64,000 nt of DNA from an uncultured Verrucomicrobia subdivision 3 bacterium (GCA_903850425.1 CAINLR010000176.1:62001-126000); one strand, 5' to 3'. Shown: positions 50,249 through 58,862, counted from the stretch's first letter. A program made the numbers and translations. Notes: a model not told the origin generated them from the letters alone.

Positions 50249-52186
50249 TCACGCGGTCAGCCCTTTCACCGCGCTGCTGATGGCGGAATTGCGCTTCATT
50301 TGCTTGGTCACTTCCGTCACTGCGCCCTTGATGGAATTGCTCACGATGTTCGCCTGCGTTTCCGGCGTATGCTCAATCCGAATATGGATCACGCCGCCCG
50401 CGCTGCCGCCGCCGCTGTTTTCCAAATCGCTCGCATTGGTGATGGCCAGCCGCCGATTGCCCGCGTTGCCGACGACGGCATCCATGCCGCCGATGCTGCG
50501 GAACGTCGGCTTGGCCAGCACCGTCAACATCTCCATGCCCGCCTCGCCCGCCACCACGTTGAACTTGGGAAAATAAGTTGCGGACGAAACCGACTGGATC
50601 CCGTTGGCCGCGTAATGCACGCCGCCCGTGGCGTTGGCCGTGGCCGTGCCACCGCTGCCGAAATAGGAGCTGGCCGATTTGATCGCATTCAAAATTTCCT
50701 GCTGAATGATCATCTCGGCAATCTGCGTGAGGAACGAGGCCGCGAACTGGCCAAACGCTTCCTCGGCGGACTTCGTGCCATCCGCAAAGCTCACCAGGGC
50801 ATTGGCCATGCCGCTCGCGAACGACTGCGCCGCGCTGTCCGCCATCTGCTGCCACTGCTTGATGTGCAACGCCGAATCATCCACGGCTTTCTTTTGCAGT
50901 TCCGCGCCGGCGCGGGCCTTGGCGTTGAAGTTATCCACCGCTGCCTGGCTCAAACCCAGTTGCGTGGCCAGCTCGCGATATTGTTTGATGAGCGCCGCCG
51001 TGGTCTGGTCAATCGCCCTGACCTTGCGCGCCTCGCCCGTGAGGTTTTCCAGTTCCACGCGGTTTTCCAAATCGCCCAATTGTTTCTGCACTGTGGCCGC
51101 CGCCTTGAGCGCCGATTCCTTCTCCTTTTCCACGCTCGCCTGCGCTGCCACGAGCTGGTGCTGCTGCGTCATCACATACGTCGTGAAATCATCGGCGGAA
51201 ATCTTTTCCTGCTGCGCGAGTTTGTGCATCGCTTCCACCTTGAAGGTGTTTTCCTGCTCGGCGGAGAGCTGCCGTTTCTGGCCCAGCATGTTCTCATACT
51301 GGAAGAGGTCATCGTCAATCTGTTTGACGGCCTCGGCGTAAGCCTTGGACTGTTCGGCCCCCTGCACGCCCGCCAGCTTGGAATTATATTCCGTCATCGC
51401 GCCCTGTTCGGCCTTGCTGCCTTCCTGCGCGGTGAGGCCGCCGCTGCCCTTGAGATTGCCAATGTCAATCAGCCGCTGCTCATAGACTTCATGGGCCTTG
51501 CTGCGTTCGGCATCAAAATGGTCCATCGTCGCCCGGTGCATGTCGTCTTCCAACTTCCGCAACTTTTCGTAGTTGGAAATCTGCTCGCCGGAAATGCCGA
51601 GTTCAGAGAGCCGCGCTTGTGCCGAGCGCAAGGCTGAAGGCGTTCCAATGCTCAACAGCTTGGTGATGAATTCCCAGTCCGCCGGATTGATCAGCCGTTT
51701 GCCCAGCGCATCGTTGAGCGCGTTGAAATTGCGGGCGATGTTGCTCTGCGTCGCCGCGAACAGCGCCGCTTCGCTCTCCGCCTCGCTGACGCTCGCCCGC
51801 CACGTTTGCAAGGCCACCGCCCCGGTCACCACCAACGGCGTAAACGCCAGCATCCCCGTGCCAATTGCCGTCAGCGAAATCCCCAGCATGGACATGGCCT
51901 GCACCACGCGCGGCGTTTCCATGGCCAGCACGCGCACGGGATTGATGCCAATGGCCAGCGCATCCGCCGAACTGCGCGCCACATGACCGAGTTCCATGTA
52001 AGCCATCCGGTTGCCGCCCAGCGCCGCCGTATGGCCTTGCATGGCCTGCTCGGCCTGTTTGATGACCGCCGTGGTCTTGGTGACCTCCTCGCCCACTTTC
52101 TTGATATCCGCCGCCGCCGGCGCGGCACTGCCCTCCGTTTGAATGGAGATCACATACTTGGCCGTGGCATTGCTGAGATCGGACAT
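50249..52186 (-). CDS. Tail length tape measure protein
   Basis: 645 residues. Rich in Ala, Gln, Lys and Glu with long predicted coiled coils, as for tape measure proteins. The hydrophobic segment 'VVQAMSMLGISLTAIGTGMLAFTPLVVTGAVAL' (about 95-130) is the typical membrane-insertion region, and 'SFASGMANALVSFADGTKSAEEAFGQFAASFLTQIAEMIIQQEILNAIKSASSYFGSG' matches the lambda gpH C-terminal region. It sets tail length and is injected ahead of DNA. The short length predicts a tail of about 95-100 nm by the usual 0.15 nm per residue. It follows the G/GT chaperone, as in lambda. Confidence 0.88.
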   Translation of the reverse strand: MSDLSNATAKYVISIQTEGSAAPAAADIKKVGEEVTKTTAVIKQAEQAMQGHTAALGGNRMAYMELGHVARSSADALAIGINPVRVLAMETPRVVQAMSMLGISLTAIGTGMLAFTPLVVTGAVALQTWRASVSEAESEAALFAATQSNIARNFNALNDALGKRLINPADWEFITKLLSIGTPSALRSAQARLSELGISGEQISNYEKLRKLEDDMHRATMDHFDAERSKAHEVYEQRLIDIGNLKGSGGLTAQEGSKAEQGAMTEYNSKLAGVQGAEQSKAYAEAVKQIDDDLFQYENMLGQKRQLSAEQENTFKVEAMHKLAQQEKISADDFTTYVMTQQHQLVAAQASVEKEKESALKAAATVQKQLGDLENRVELENLTGEARKVRAIDQTTAALIKQYRELATQLGLSQAAVDNFNAKARAGAELQKKAVDDSALHIKQWQQMADSAAQSFASGMANALVSFADGTKSAEEAFGQFAASFLTQIAEMIIQQEILNAIKSASSYFGSGGTATANATGGVHYAANGIQSVSSATYFPKFNVVAGEAGMEMLTVLAKPTFRSIGGMDAVVGNAGNRRLAITNASDLENSGGGSAGGVIHIRIEHTPETQANIVSNSIKGAVTEVTKQMKRNSAISSAVKGLTA

Positions 52187-52215
52187 GGCAGTTTTTAATT
52201 TTTAATTTTTAATTT

Positions 52216-52587
52216 TCAATTCCCGGCGGCCATCATGGCCGCGAACTCTTCCGCGCTCGCCGGGGCCTGGCTTACGGGCGTCTGCACGCCCGTTGCAACT
52301 TCATTGCTGAACTGCTGCAGCTCCGTTTTCAACTGCCGGTAAAGTTCCCGGCAACCGTCGCCGCTCTGCGCCGCCGCCGCGATGGCCAGCGCCCGCAGCT
52401 CCCGCCGCACCTGGGCCGCGCTGTGTCGCCGGTGCAACCAGAGCAGCCGGGCCGGCGAAGCGCGCAGTAATATATGGTGCGGATGATGACATTCGATCAG
52501 GTCGCACTCGGCGGCGTAGTAATCGGCGTAAGTGGCGCGCTCACCGCCTGCGGATCGGTGGTCGCCGGGGCATCCGTCCGCAGAGAC
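52216..52587 (-). CDS. T-type extension of tail assembly chaperone, reached by -1 frameshift
   Basis: An open -1 frame relative to G. From codon GTC at 52587 it runs 123 codons to a stop at 52216: starts VSADGCPGDHRSAGGERATY, ends TPVSQAPASAEEFAAMMAAGN. There is no ATG in the frame before 52437 (only a TTG there), so expression by frameshift from the upstream gene is likely. The fused GT product would have about 219 residues (96 + 123). Lambda-type tails need both G and GT to load the tape measure protein, whose gene starts 30 bases downstream. The Cys/His cluster 'AECDLIECHHPHHILL' is unusual. Confidence 0.7.
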   Translation of the reverse strand, partial: VSADGCPGDHRSAGGERATYADYYAAECDLIECHHPHHILLRASPARLLWLHRRHSAAQVRRELRALAIAAAAQSGDGCRELYRQLKTELQQFSNEVATGVQTPVSQAPASAEEFAAMMAAGN

Positions 52588-52874
52588 TTTTTTAGCGCGT
52601 CAATTCCATGCGTGAGTTGCAGCGCCACGTTGCGGATTTCCACCAGGCCATTCGGCGGCAGCTTGTCCAGGAGCGGTTGCTCGGTTTTGCCCACGGCATT
52701 TTCCAGCGTGTGGACCATTTCATCCTCGACGCGTTTGAACGTGCTGCCGATGGCCGCGCGCCAACTGAGCGCATTAACAGTCACCGTTACCGGCGCGCCA
52801 TCGCGACCCGCCGTGGTGATGCGTTTGAAGCCCTGCAAAACGTCGGCTTCCGTGACTAAGTTCGTTGGTTCCAT
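52497..52874 (-). CDS. Tail assembly chaperone (G-type)
   Basis: From ATG 52874, 125 residues. A longer frame adds 16 residues from REP-like sequence, so the internal ATG (MEPTNLVTEADVLQGFKRIT) is preferred. 'APVTVTVNALSWRAAIGSTFKRVEDEMVHTLENAVGKTEQPLLDKLPPNGLVEIRNVALQLTHGIDALKKSLRTD' is consistent with a small chaperone, though the family was assigned mainly by position: between tail tube and tape measure genes, with a frameshift site. The slippery sequence lies at codons 94-96. After the site the normal product continues with a Thr/Pro/Ala-rich tail. Confidence 0.7.
   Translation of the reverse strand: MEPTNLVTEADVLQGFKRITTAGRDGAPVTVTVNALSWRAAIGSTFKRVEDEMVHTLENAVGKTEQPLLDKLPPNGLVEIRNVALQLTHGIDALKKSLRTDAPATTDPQAVSAPLTPITTPPSAT
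52548..52593 (-). promoter_or_regulatory. Programmed -1 frameshift signal (A AAA AAG plus hairpin)
   Basis: On the minus strand the G frame reads CTA-AAA-AAG, so the heptamer A-AAA-AAG (52593-52587) is in the correct phase for -1 slippage, the same heptamer as in E. coli dnaX. Three bases after it, CTGCGGA (52583-52577) pairs with TCCGCAG (52554-52548). The -1 frame is open to 52216. Confidence 0.75.
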
Positions 52875-52900
52875 ATGGTCCTTTCTTTTTATCTGGCAGC

Positions 52901-52948
52901 AGCCGACGTGAGTCGGCTCCATTCAGTCAGAGCGGACGCACGTCCGCT
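52901..52948. repeat. Head-to-head REP-like hairpins
   Basis: AGCCGAC-GTGA-GTCGGCT (52901-52918) and, in the opposite orientation, AGCGGAC-GCAC-GTCCGCT (52931-52948). Both are perfect 7-base stems and lie between the tail tube and G genes. Confidence 0.85.
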
Positions 52949-52961
52949 GCTACGGGGTTAA

Positions 52962-54224
52962 TCAATAAAACTTCAGCGCAAATTCGCTGTTGACGGCATC
53001 GGTCAGGTTGGCGCGTTCGGCGCTGTAAGTGATCGGCGTGGTGCGCAGGCCCTGGCGGTCGCCATAGCTCACGCTCTCTGGCACGCCGATGATCTGCACC
53101 TGAAACTTGTTGCCGGAATCCGTGCCGATCTTGCCCGTGATGGTGCGGCTCGTGGCGCTGTTCAGATCGTCCCAAACCGGCGACGTCGCTTCCACCACGC
53201 TTTCCGGGTCAATCGTCGCCTTCGTGGCGCGATCCGTGATGAGGAAGCCCGCCACGCCATTCACGCTGTTGGCATCCTCGCGTTTCGTCACCTTGGCCCC
53301 CAGGTCAAAATCCAGTTTGGTGAACACGGGCGAATAGCTACCCACCGTGCTGCCGCTGGCGCTGAAGACCGGCGGCTTGGTATTCAGAAACACCGCCGCC
53401 GTGTTGGCGTTGAACGTCAGGTTCAGCGTGGCCGTGGTGCCGGTGCCGCCGGTCACCGCATTGGCGCTGAGGCTGGGGCTGACCGAATATAGGCCCACTT
53501 GCGCCACCTTGATACCGGTGATCTGGCCCGTGCTGCTCACCGCCGTCACCCGCGCCGAGGCCGTCACCGTTCCCGTGCCGCCGGCAATGGTTAGGATATC
53601 GCCGACCACATAGCCGGTGCCGGACGCCTGCACCGCCACGGTGGCCAGGTAATTGCCCGCCGCCGGCAGCGCCGCATCCACCACATCCACATAACTGCCG
53701 GTGAAACTGAAATCCAACTGGCCAAACTGCCCGGCCTGCAGGGAGCCTTTGACCGTGCCTTTGCAGCCGGTGATCTTGTGCAGCTTCAAGCCGCTGTAAA
53801 AATAGAACGTCACGCTCGCCCCGGTCGTGGCTGGCACCAGGGGCAGATAGGTCACATTGCCATCCCGCGCGCCGCCCGAGCTTTCGGCGGTGTAAGTCGG
53901 CGTCAGATCGCACGCCTGCAGCAGGCAGTCAATCTCCAGTTTGTTGGCCACGTAACCGGCGGAAATATCCGCCACCGCGCCCGTGGTGCGGTTCCCGCGC
54001 ACTTCCACGCTGAAGTCAAACGAGACTTCCGGCAGCGTGTTCGCGCCCGCCACCTTGCTGAAGGAGCCATCCGCCACCTGCCGCATGATGTGCGTGAACT
54101 TGGGGCCGAATTTGACCGTGTTGCGAATCATCGCAATCGTGTTCAAGCCGCCCGTGGGCACCGGGTCCACGCCGTAAGTGGTCTCGCTTTTCGCGAGCAC
54201 CAGACCGAATACACTTCTTTCCAT
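52962..54224 (-). CDS. Major tail tube protein
   Basis: 420 residues. The N-terminus 'MERSVFGLVLAKSETTYGVDPVPTGGLNTIAMIRNTVKFGPKF' is typical of phage tail tube proteins (the 'E..YG.DP.PT' start). A tube fold follows: 'SFDFSVEVRGNRTTGAVADISAGYVANKLEIDCLLQACDL', 'KITGCKGTVKGSLQAGQFGQLDFSFTGSYVDV'. Residues about 195-290 are an added Gly/Thr-rich beta region ('VAVQASGTGYVVGDILTIAGGTGTVTASARVTAVSSTGQITGIKV'), probably an Ig-like or decoration domain exposed on the tube. The C-terminus 'TDSGNKFQVQIIGVPESVSYGDRQGLRTTPITYSAERANLTDAVNSEFALKFY' is normal. It forms the tail shaft. Confidence 0.85.
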   Translation of the reverse strand: MERSVFGLVLAKSETTYGVDPVPTGGLNTIAMIRNTVKFGPKFTHIMRQVADGSFSKVAGANTLPEVSFDFSVEVRGNRTTGAVADISAGYVANKLEIDCLLQACDLTPTYTAESSGGARDGNVTYLPLVPATTGASVTFYFYSGLKLHKITGCKGTVKGSLQAGQFGQLDFSFTGSYVDVVDAALPAAGNYLATVAVQASGTGYVVGDILTIAGGTGTVTASARVTAVSSTGQITGIKVAQVGLYSVSPSLSANAVTGGTGTTATLNLTFNANTAAVFLNTKPPVFSASGSTVGSYSPVFTKLDFDLGAKVTKREDANSVNGVAGFLITDRATKATIDPESVVEATSPVWDDLNSATSRTITGKIGTDSGNKFQVQIIGVPESVSYGDRQGLRTTPITYSAERANLTDAVNSEFALKFY

Positions 54225-54314
54225 AGTTTGCTCTCTTTCTTTTCGTTGGCCGCTCGCGCAGCCGGGTTGGTTATTTGTTGATTCTCACTAACGACTGACC
54301 ACTGACTACTGACT

Positions 54315-54764
54315 TCAGTAATTCACACTGGGCTGCGCCTTCATCCGCCGATACTCCACCAGATAGGTGATCACCGTGCCGCCCGCCGGCTTGAGCACTT
54401 CTTCTGTGAACGGCATTTCGCCGTCATAGGTCACCTTGCTGGCCAGGCTGTTGAGCTGCTCATCCGCCTCAATCTTTTCCTGCACGAAGGCGGCCGCCTT
54501 GTCCGCCTGGTTATAGCCATCGTCCGGCGATTCGGTGAGGAGCTTGAACAGCACCGGAAACTGCATGTTGTAGCCGCGCTCATCCTGGTAAAGCACCCGC
54601 TCATCCCCGATCACCAGATGCAGCGCCGGCTTGATGCTTTCCAGCAGGAACAACGTCTGTTTGCGTTCCACCTTCAAAAACTTCTGTTCCGCGATCAGCG
54701 GCTGGCAGATGGCCAGCAGCCGCGCGATGATCTGCATCTTCACCGATTGAATATTGAGCGTCAT
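54315..54764 (-). CDS. Tail terminator-like protein
   Basis: 149 residues: 'SVKMQIIARLLAICQPLIAEQKFLKVERKQTLFLLESIKPALHLVIGDERVLYQDERGYNMQFPVLFKLLTES...KIEADEQLNSLASKVTYDGEMPFTEEVLKPAGGTVITYLVEYRR'. Size, position between the tail completion and tube genes, and the final strand 'ITYLVEYR' fit the lambda gpU/minor tail terminator group that stops tube growth. Identification rests on position and pattern; no exclusive motif. Confidence 0.65.
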   Translation of the reverse strand: MTLNIQSVKMQIIARLLAICQPLIAEQKFLKVERKQTLFLLESIKPALHLVIGDERVLYQDERGYNMQFPVLFKLLTESPDDGYNQADKAAAFVQEKIEADEQLNSLASKVTYDGEMPFTEEVLKPAGGTVITYLVEYRRMKAQPSVNY

Positions 54765-54772
54765 ATTATCTG

Positions 54773-54836
54773 GTAGCAGCCGACGTGAGTCGGCTCAAAC
54801 CGGTTTGGAAATGAGCGAACTCACGTTCGCTGCTAC
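54773..54836. repeat. Paired REP-like hairpins with flanking inverted GTAGCAGC
   Basis: GTAGCAGCCGACGTGAG begins the left hairpin AGCCGAC-GTGA-GTCGGCT (54778-54795). The right one is AGCGAAC-TCAC-GTTCGCT (54814-54831) in opposite orientation, closed by GCTGCTAC. AAACCGGTTT, itself a palindrome, lies between. Confidence 0.88.
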
Positions 54837-54848
54837 GACATTTTGAGT

Positions 54849-55391
54849 TCATGGATTCGCCGCGACCTTCGCCGTGGCCGCGTTTATTTCTCCGGCAATG
54901 TCCGTGTCGTTCAGCGCCGGTCGCAGGAACGGTTTGCCCGCATAATTGATCCGGCGCGGATGCGCATGGACCGGGCTCACGCCCACGAAACCGGTCTTAA
55001 GTTTGGCGGCATTCTTCTTGCCGCCCTTGGCCAGCATCTGGTTTTTGCCATTCACCAGGTGCGTCACACGGTTGAACCCTTTCACCTGCACCGTGCCGTG
55101 AAAGCCAAATTCGTGATAGGCCGCGTAGGGAACATTGGTGCCGATCACGCCGGTCACCGTCTGCGCCGCCGTGGTGACTTCTTCCGTGATGGATCCGCGC
55201 AAACGCGTGGTGATGACATTCAGTTTCCCTGGGCGCGGCCCGCTCAGATAATTCGTCTGCGCGCGGCCCACCGCCAGCAGCAAGCCCGCTTCCAAGCCCT
55301 GACCCAGCGCCAGTAGCACGCGCTCATCCGTCGTCGCCAAGGAATTGATGACGGTCTGCTCGTTTGCGCGGATGATGCTGACTTTGATCAT
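54849..55391 (-). CDS. Tail completion / virion morphogenesis protein (HK97 gp10-like)
   Basis: 180 residues from ATG 55391. 'LARLGQGLEAGLLLAVGRAQTNYLSGPRPGKLNVITTRLRGSITEEVT' region, then 'VIGTNVPYAAYHEFGFHGTVQVKGFNRVTH' and 'GKPFLRPALNDT' form the usual pattern of head-tail joining proteins: 'L..G.....a..a...a......r.G.LR.si', 'g....Ya.y.e.G' and 'a.PFl.pA'. Basic, Lys/Gly-rich middle. It joins the completed head to the tail. The AT-rich spacer 55392-55416 precedes its start codon. Confidence 0.75.
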   Translation of the reverse strand: MIKVSIIRANEQTVINSLATTDERVLLALGQGLEAGLLLAVGRAQTNYLSGPRPGKLNVITTRLRGSITEEVTTAAQTVTGVIGTNVPYAAYHEFGFHGTVQVKGFNRVTHLVNGKNQMLAKGGKKNAAKLKTGFVGVSPVHAHPRRINYAGKPFLRPALNDTDIAGEINAATAKVAANP

Positions 55392-55416
55392 GGGCAATTA
55401 AAAATTAAAAACTCCC

Positions 55417-56118
55417 TCAGTTCAGCCAGCGCGTTTGATTTTTGAGCGTGGCCTGCACACTGGGCAGCAGATCCAATTTGGCGAACTGGGAGAGGCTGCC
55501 GCCTTCCCCGCTCACGCTGACCAGGCCGAGCCGGTCGCGATTCTGAAACCAGTAAGTGATTTGTTCCACCGCCGCCCCTTCCAGATCATTCGGCAGCCAG
55601 GGGAGCGCCTGCCAATAACCGGTGCCATCGCCGGGCACATTGCCCGCGCCCACCAATTCCTGCGCCAACCAGGGCAAGTCCTGATGCAGCACGATCTCGC
55701 CGGTATTATAGATCGGGAGCGGGTCCCATTCCGGGGCCGTGGTAGCCGGCAAAATATAACCGCCGGTATAGGTCACGCGGCCGATGGCCTTTTCCACGCC
55801 GAGCGCGGTGCTGAGGGAGAGCACCGCTTTGCGGCGCAGCAAATAATCCACGTTCGTCTGTGGCAGCCAGCCGTCCGTCTCATTGGTTTTCAATTCCCAC
55901 GCGCTGACCATTTCAATGGGGTAGAGCGGCGGCAAAATTTCCGTGTCGGCCCCGCCGAACTCGTATTGATAATCCACGGTGCGGGCAAAGGTGCGGTTGG
56001 TTTCATTTTCAAACCGGCCGGTCACGCGGGCCAGCCACAGGTTGAGCAACGCGTCATACTTGACGGTGGCCTCGTCCAATTGCAGCCGATTCTTAACGGT
56101 GGCGAGCGTGGTGAGCAT
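55417..56118 (-). CDS. Head-tail connector protein (gp6-like)
   Basis: 233 residues. 'MLTTLATVKNRLQLDEATVKYDALLNLWLARVTGRFENETNRTFARTVDYQYEFGGADTEILPPLYPIEMVSAWELKTNETDGW' is the pattern of the gp6/DUF3199-type connectors: an N-terminal helical bundle with the 'V..F....NR.....' helix. The central region 'ALSLSTALGVEKAIGRVTYTGGYILP' also fits ('v.vtY.gGy..p'). It is about 60-100 residues longer than the HK97 prototype because of a carbohydrate-like insertion region (about 135-185). It forms the ring under the portal. It starts 11 bases after the SGNH-protein stop. Confidence 0.78.
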   Translation of the reverse strand: MLTTLATVKNRLQLDEATVKYDALLNLWLARVTGRFENETNRTFARTVDYQYEFGGADTEILPPLYPIEMVSAWELKTNETDGWLPQTNVDYLLRRKAVLSLSTALGVEKAIGRVTYTGGYILPATTAPEWDPLPIYNTGEIVLHQDLPWLAQELVGAGNVPGDGTGYWQALPWLPNDLEGAAVEQITYWFQNRDRLGLVSVSGEGGSLSQFAKLDLLPSVQATLKNQTRWLN

Positions 56119-56129
56119 ATTTGTATGAG

Positions 56130-58862
56130 TCAGTCCGTGCGAACGTCAATGCTATAGACCCAGATCGTGGCCTTGTTCGTGACCATCTGGAGATAAAACT
56201 GGTTGAGCATCACGTTTGTCGGGTTGAACCCGCTGCTGTAGGTGTTCGTGATCGTCACCTGATACACCACCGGCGAGGTCGGGCTGGCCACCGTGCTGAT
56301 CATGGGATAGACGCCTGGCAAGGGCACCGGCCAGGCCAGGTCAAGGAAGTTGCCACCGCCTTGATACGGCGTGGTGCAGCCGTAGTAGTGCGCGTTCCAT
56401 GCCAGCACCTCCGTGTTAGTCGAAAGGAAAGTAACCCGCGTGTAAATGTTCGTCTTGCCCCAGAACATCGAGGTGGGAATGGAGAAGAGCGAACTGTTGC
56501 CCGCCCCGCCGCTGGTGTTCGTGGCCGTGCCCAGCAGCGCGATGTAATTGACGAAAAACGCTTTGGTGTTGTCCGAAGTGCCGCTGGAGCCGAGCTGCGT
56601 CGGTGTGGGGTTCAGTGTGAAATAATCGAAGCCAAAGCGCGCCGTGTTCGTGATGGTGCTAATGACTGTGTTGGTGATGTTGTTGGTGATGTAAGTGGTG
56701 CCGCCGCCGCCAGCCGCGACATTGGCCGGCGTGAGTTGCGCCACCCAGTTGGTCAGCGCCGCCGCCAGCAACAGCGCACCATTCGTCTGCGGATGCACAC
56801 CATCTGCGCAGATGCCGTTGGGAAATGCCAGCCCGTTGACCAACCACACTCCGCCATTCGTCGTCAGCACGTTATTCGTGCCAACCTCCACTTGCGCGGC
56901 CACGTCAAATATGCCGGACAATGGCGGCGGACAGGTTCTAAGCCAGGTGTTGATCGCGGCCCGCGGTGCCCCCATGGTGTCGGTTTCGTGGAACGCCGAC
57001 TGATACCGGTCATCCACTTTTGCCGTCACGGCCGCACTGGGAATCCCTTTCAAAGTGATGCTCCCACTGGTCGCGGTGAACAACCAATTGTTGGTAGCGC
57101 AGTCGCCCGCCCCATAATTAACCAGCGTGTCATTCCCGCCATTGTTCGTTGTCCAGAGATAAGTCCAGCCGTTGGTCACCGACAAAGTGTAGGTGCCGCC
57201 ACCCGTATAAGTCGCGCCCGCCGGCACCAAATTTACCAGGCTGACGCGCGGCGTGATCGTCGTCTGATATACCGAAACGCCATTGGTAGCATACGAAACC
57301 CATAGTTGCGTCATCAGGTTTGTCATGCGACTAAAGGTCGAATCCAGTGCAAGATCGTTGAAACCCAGTTCGTCTAGCACTATGTCACAACTTTTGAGAG
57401 TCAAATCCTTGTGCACATTCGCGTTGGTCTGTTCATAAGTGATCGCATTGCCAAACCAGTTCATCGCCACTGAGGGATAGTTCGTCCCAACCGCCTTGGC
57501 AAAGTAACCCTGATAAGTGCCGGAGGCGTTCGCCTGGCTGGAGCTGCTCACACTGACGCTATCACCAATAAAGGCGATGGCATGGCCGATGCCACTACTA
57601 AGGATCGCGCACGGGGCAAAGTTGTAATACAAGCTGGTGACCCCATCCGCCACTGGAATCGTATTGGTGAGCGCCGCAAACCCAATGTCATTTGTGCCCA
57701 ACAAACTGCCGCTCTCCATCGCCGTGCCTCCGAACAAATCCACGTTGCCGTTCTGCGCCGCTGAACTGACGATATAGCCCATTGGCGCACTGGGAACACT
57801 CGCCCATTGGCGCATTCGGAACTTGGTGTTAGCCGGAATGAATAGCTGCATCCGATCGGCCTGAACCATGGCGTTGGTCTGACAAATAACATTCGTCTGC
57901 CCGCCAAACGTAAAGAAGTGAAACACCCCATTTGGGTATTCGACTAACGACTGGATAGTCACCGGACTCATGTTCGTCGAATATGACTGCCAGTTGTTAT
58001 TGGCGGGACCGGCTTGTTGGCCAACCAATCCATTGTAATTCGCATACACCACGGTCAAGTCATTGATCGGGGTCGGCCCTGTGCGATAGGTAATCAAACT
58101 CACCTCATTGGTGGCCCGCCAGCGCAGACTATTGGTATTACCATAAGCCAGCTCGTAGGCGGCAAAGCCGTCAATGGCGTTAGCCACAAACGTGCCCACG
58201 ACCGAGTTCCGATAATTAAGATTCACGTTTTGCTGGCCGTTGGTAACGGCCCCACCAAAACTGATTACGGGCCAAATCTGACTGGGATTGATCGTCGTCA
58301 ATTGATTGCTGCTCAGCCCGGTGATATTGGTGATCAACTGCTTGGTGAAATACGTGTTTGGCACCATGCAGTTGGTGATGTTCACCACGCCGAGGTTGTA
58401 GCCCACCGCAATGCTGAAGGGATCACGCCCGCTGATCAGCGGCAGCGCCACGGTGTAGTTTTGCGGATCCAGCACGATGCTGAAAAAACCATTCGTGGCC
58501 GTGATCGTCTTGGACGGCCCGGCGGCGAGGCCATTGTTATTGATGAGAATGGTGCTGTCGGGAATAAAGGAAATCTTGGTGGTGAGTCCGTTCTGGCCGG
58601 TGAGGTCAAGCAGATTGCCCGTCACCGTTGTCACCGCCGGCGTTGCAATGGCGCTGCACAGGATCAGCAACGCGACTGCCAGGCGCACATTGCGCCGAAC
58701 CCAGGCATCCGGCAAACCCAGCGCTTCCCCCGGCGTGAGCTCGCCCGCGCATTCTTGCGGCAGCGCGCGCGGCGCGGGCGACTTCAGCGCGCGATCGTTC
58801 GGCGGCTGCGCCAGCATTCCCGTTCGCAGGTTCAATTTCTGCTTTCTGCTTTCTGCTTTCAT
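56130..58862 (-). CDS. SGNH-hydrolase-domain protein encoded in the head module
   Basis: From ATG 58862 (910 residues) or ATG 58817 (MLAQPPNDRA, 895). A hydrophobic segment ('LAVALLILCSAIATPAV', about 66-82) looks like a membrane or export signal. The middle holds SGNH/GDSL hydrolase blocks: GDS in 'HAIAFIGDSVSVSSSS' (about residue 433), 'LDELGFNDLALD' (GxND block, about 499) and 'DGVHPQTNGALLL' (DxxH block, about 687), so an esterase/deacetylase is likely. The flanks are Asn/Thr-rich beta segments of tail-fibre type ('TTYITNNITNTVISTITNTARFGFDYF'). Its place between capsid and connector genes is odd for a fibre. It could be a capsid decoration or a moron gene. Confidence 0.72.
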   Translation of the reverse strand: MKAESRKQKLNLRTGMLAQPPNDRALKSPAPRALPQECAGELTPGEALGLPDAWVRRNVRLAVALLILCSAIATPAVTTVTGNLLDLTGQNGLTTKISFIPDSTILINNNGLAAGPSKTITATNGFFSIVLDPQNYTVALPLISGRDPFSIAVGYNLGVVNITNCMVPNTYFTKQLITNITGLSSNQLTTINPSQIWPVISFGGAVTNGQQNVNLNYRNSVVGTFVANAIDGFAAYELAYGNTNSLRWRATNEVSLITYRTGPTPINDLTVVYANYNGLVGQQAGPANNNWQSYSTNMSPVTIQSLVEYPNGVFHFFTFGGQTNVICQTNAMVQADRMQLFIPANTKFRMRQWASVPSAPMGYIVSSAAQNGNVDLFGGTAMESGSLLGTNDIGFAALTNTIPVADGVTSLYYNFAPCAILSSGIGHAIAFIGDSVSVSSSSQANASGTYQGYFAKAVGTNYPSVAMNWFGNAITYEQTNANVHKDLTLKSCDIVLDELGFNDLALDSTFSRMTNLMTQLWVSYATNGVSVYQTTITPRVSLVNLVPAGATYTGGGTYTLSVTNGWTYLWTTNNGGNDTLVNYGAGDCATNNWLFTATSGSITLKGIPSAAVTAKVDDRYQSAFHETDTMGAPRAAINTWLRTCPPPLSGIFDVAAQVEVGTNNVLTTNGGVWLVNGLAFPNGICADGVHPQTNGALLLAAALTNWVAQLTPANVAAGGGGTTYITNNITNTVISTITNTARFGFDYFTLNPTPTQLGSSGTSDNTKAFFVNYIALLGTATNTSGGAGNSSLFSIPTSMFWGKTNIYTRVTFLSTNTEVLAWNAHYYGCTTPYQGGGNFLDLAWPVPLPGVYPMISTVASPTSPVVYQVTITNTYSSGFNPTNVMLNQFYLQMVTNKATIWVYSIDVRTD

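Noticed and set aside
56121-57305. 394-codon frame on the plus strand
   Set aside because: Antisense to the SGNH protein; no domain, Arg/His-rich mirror composition.
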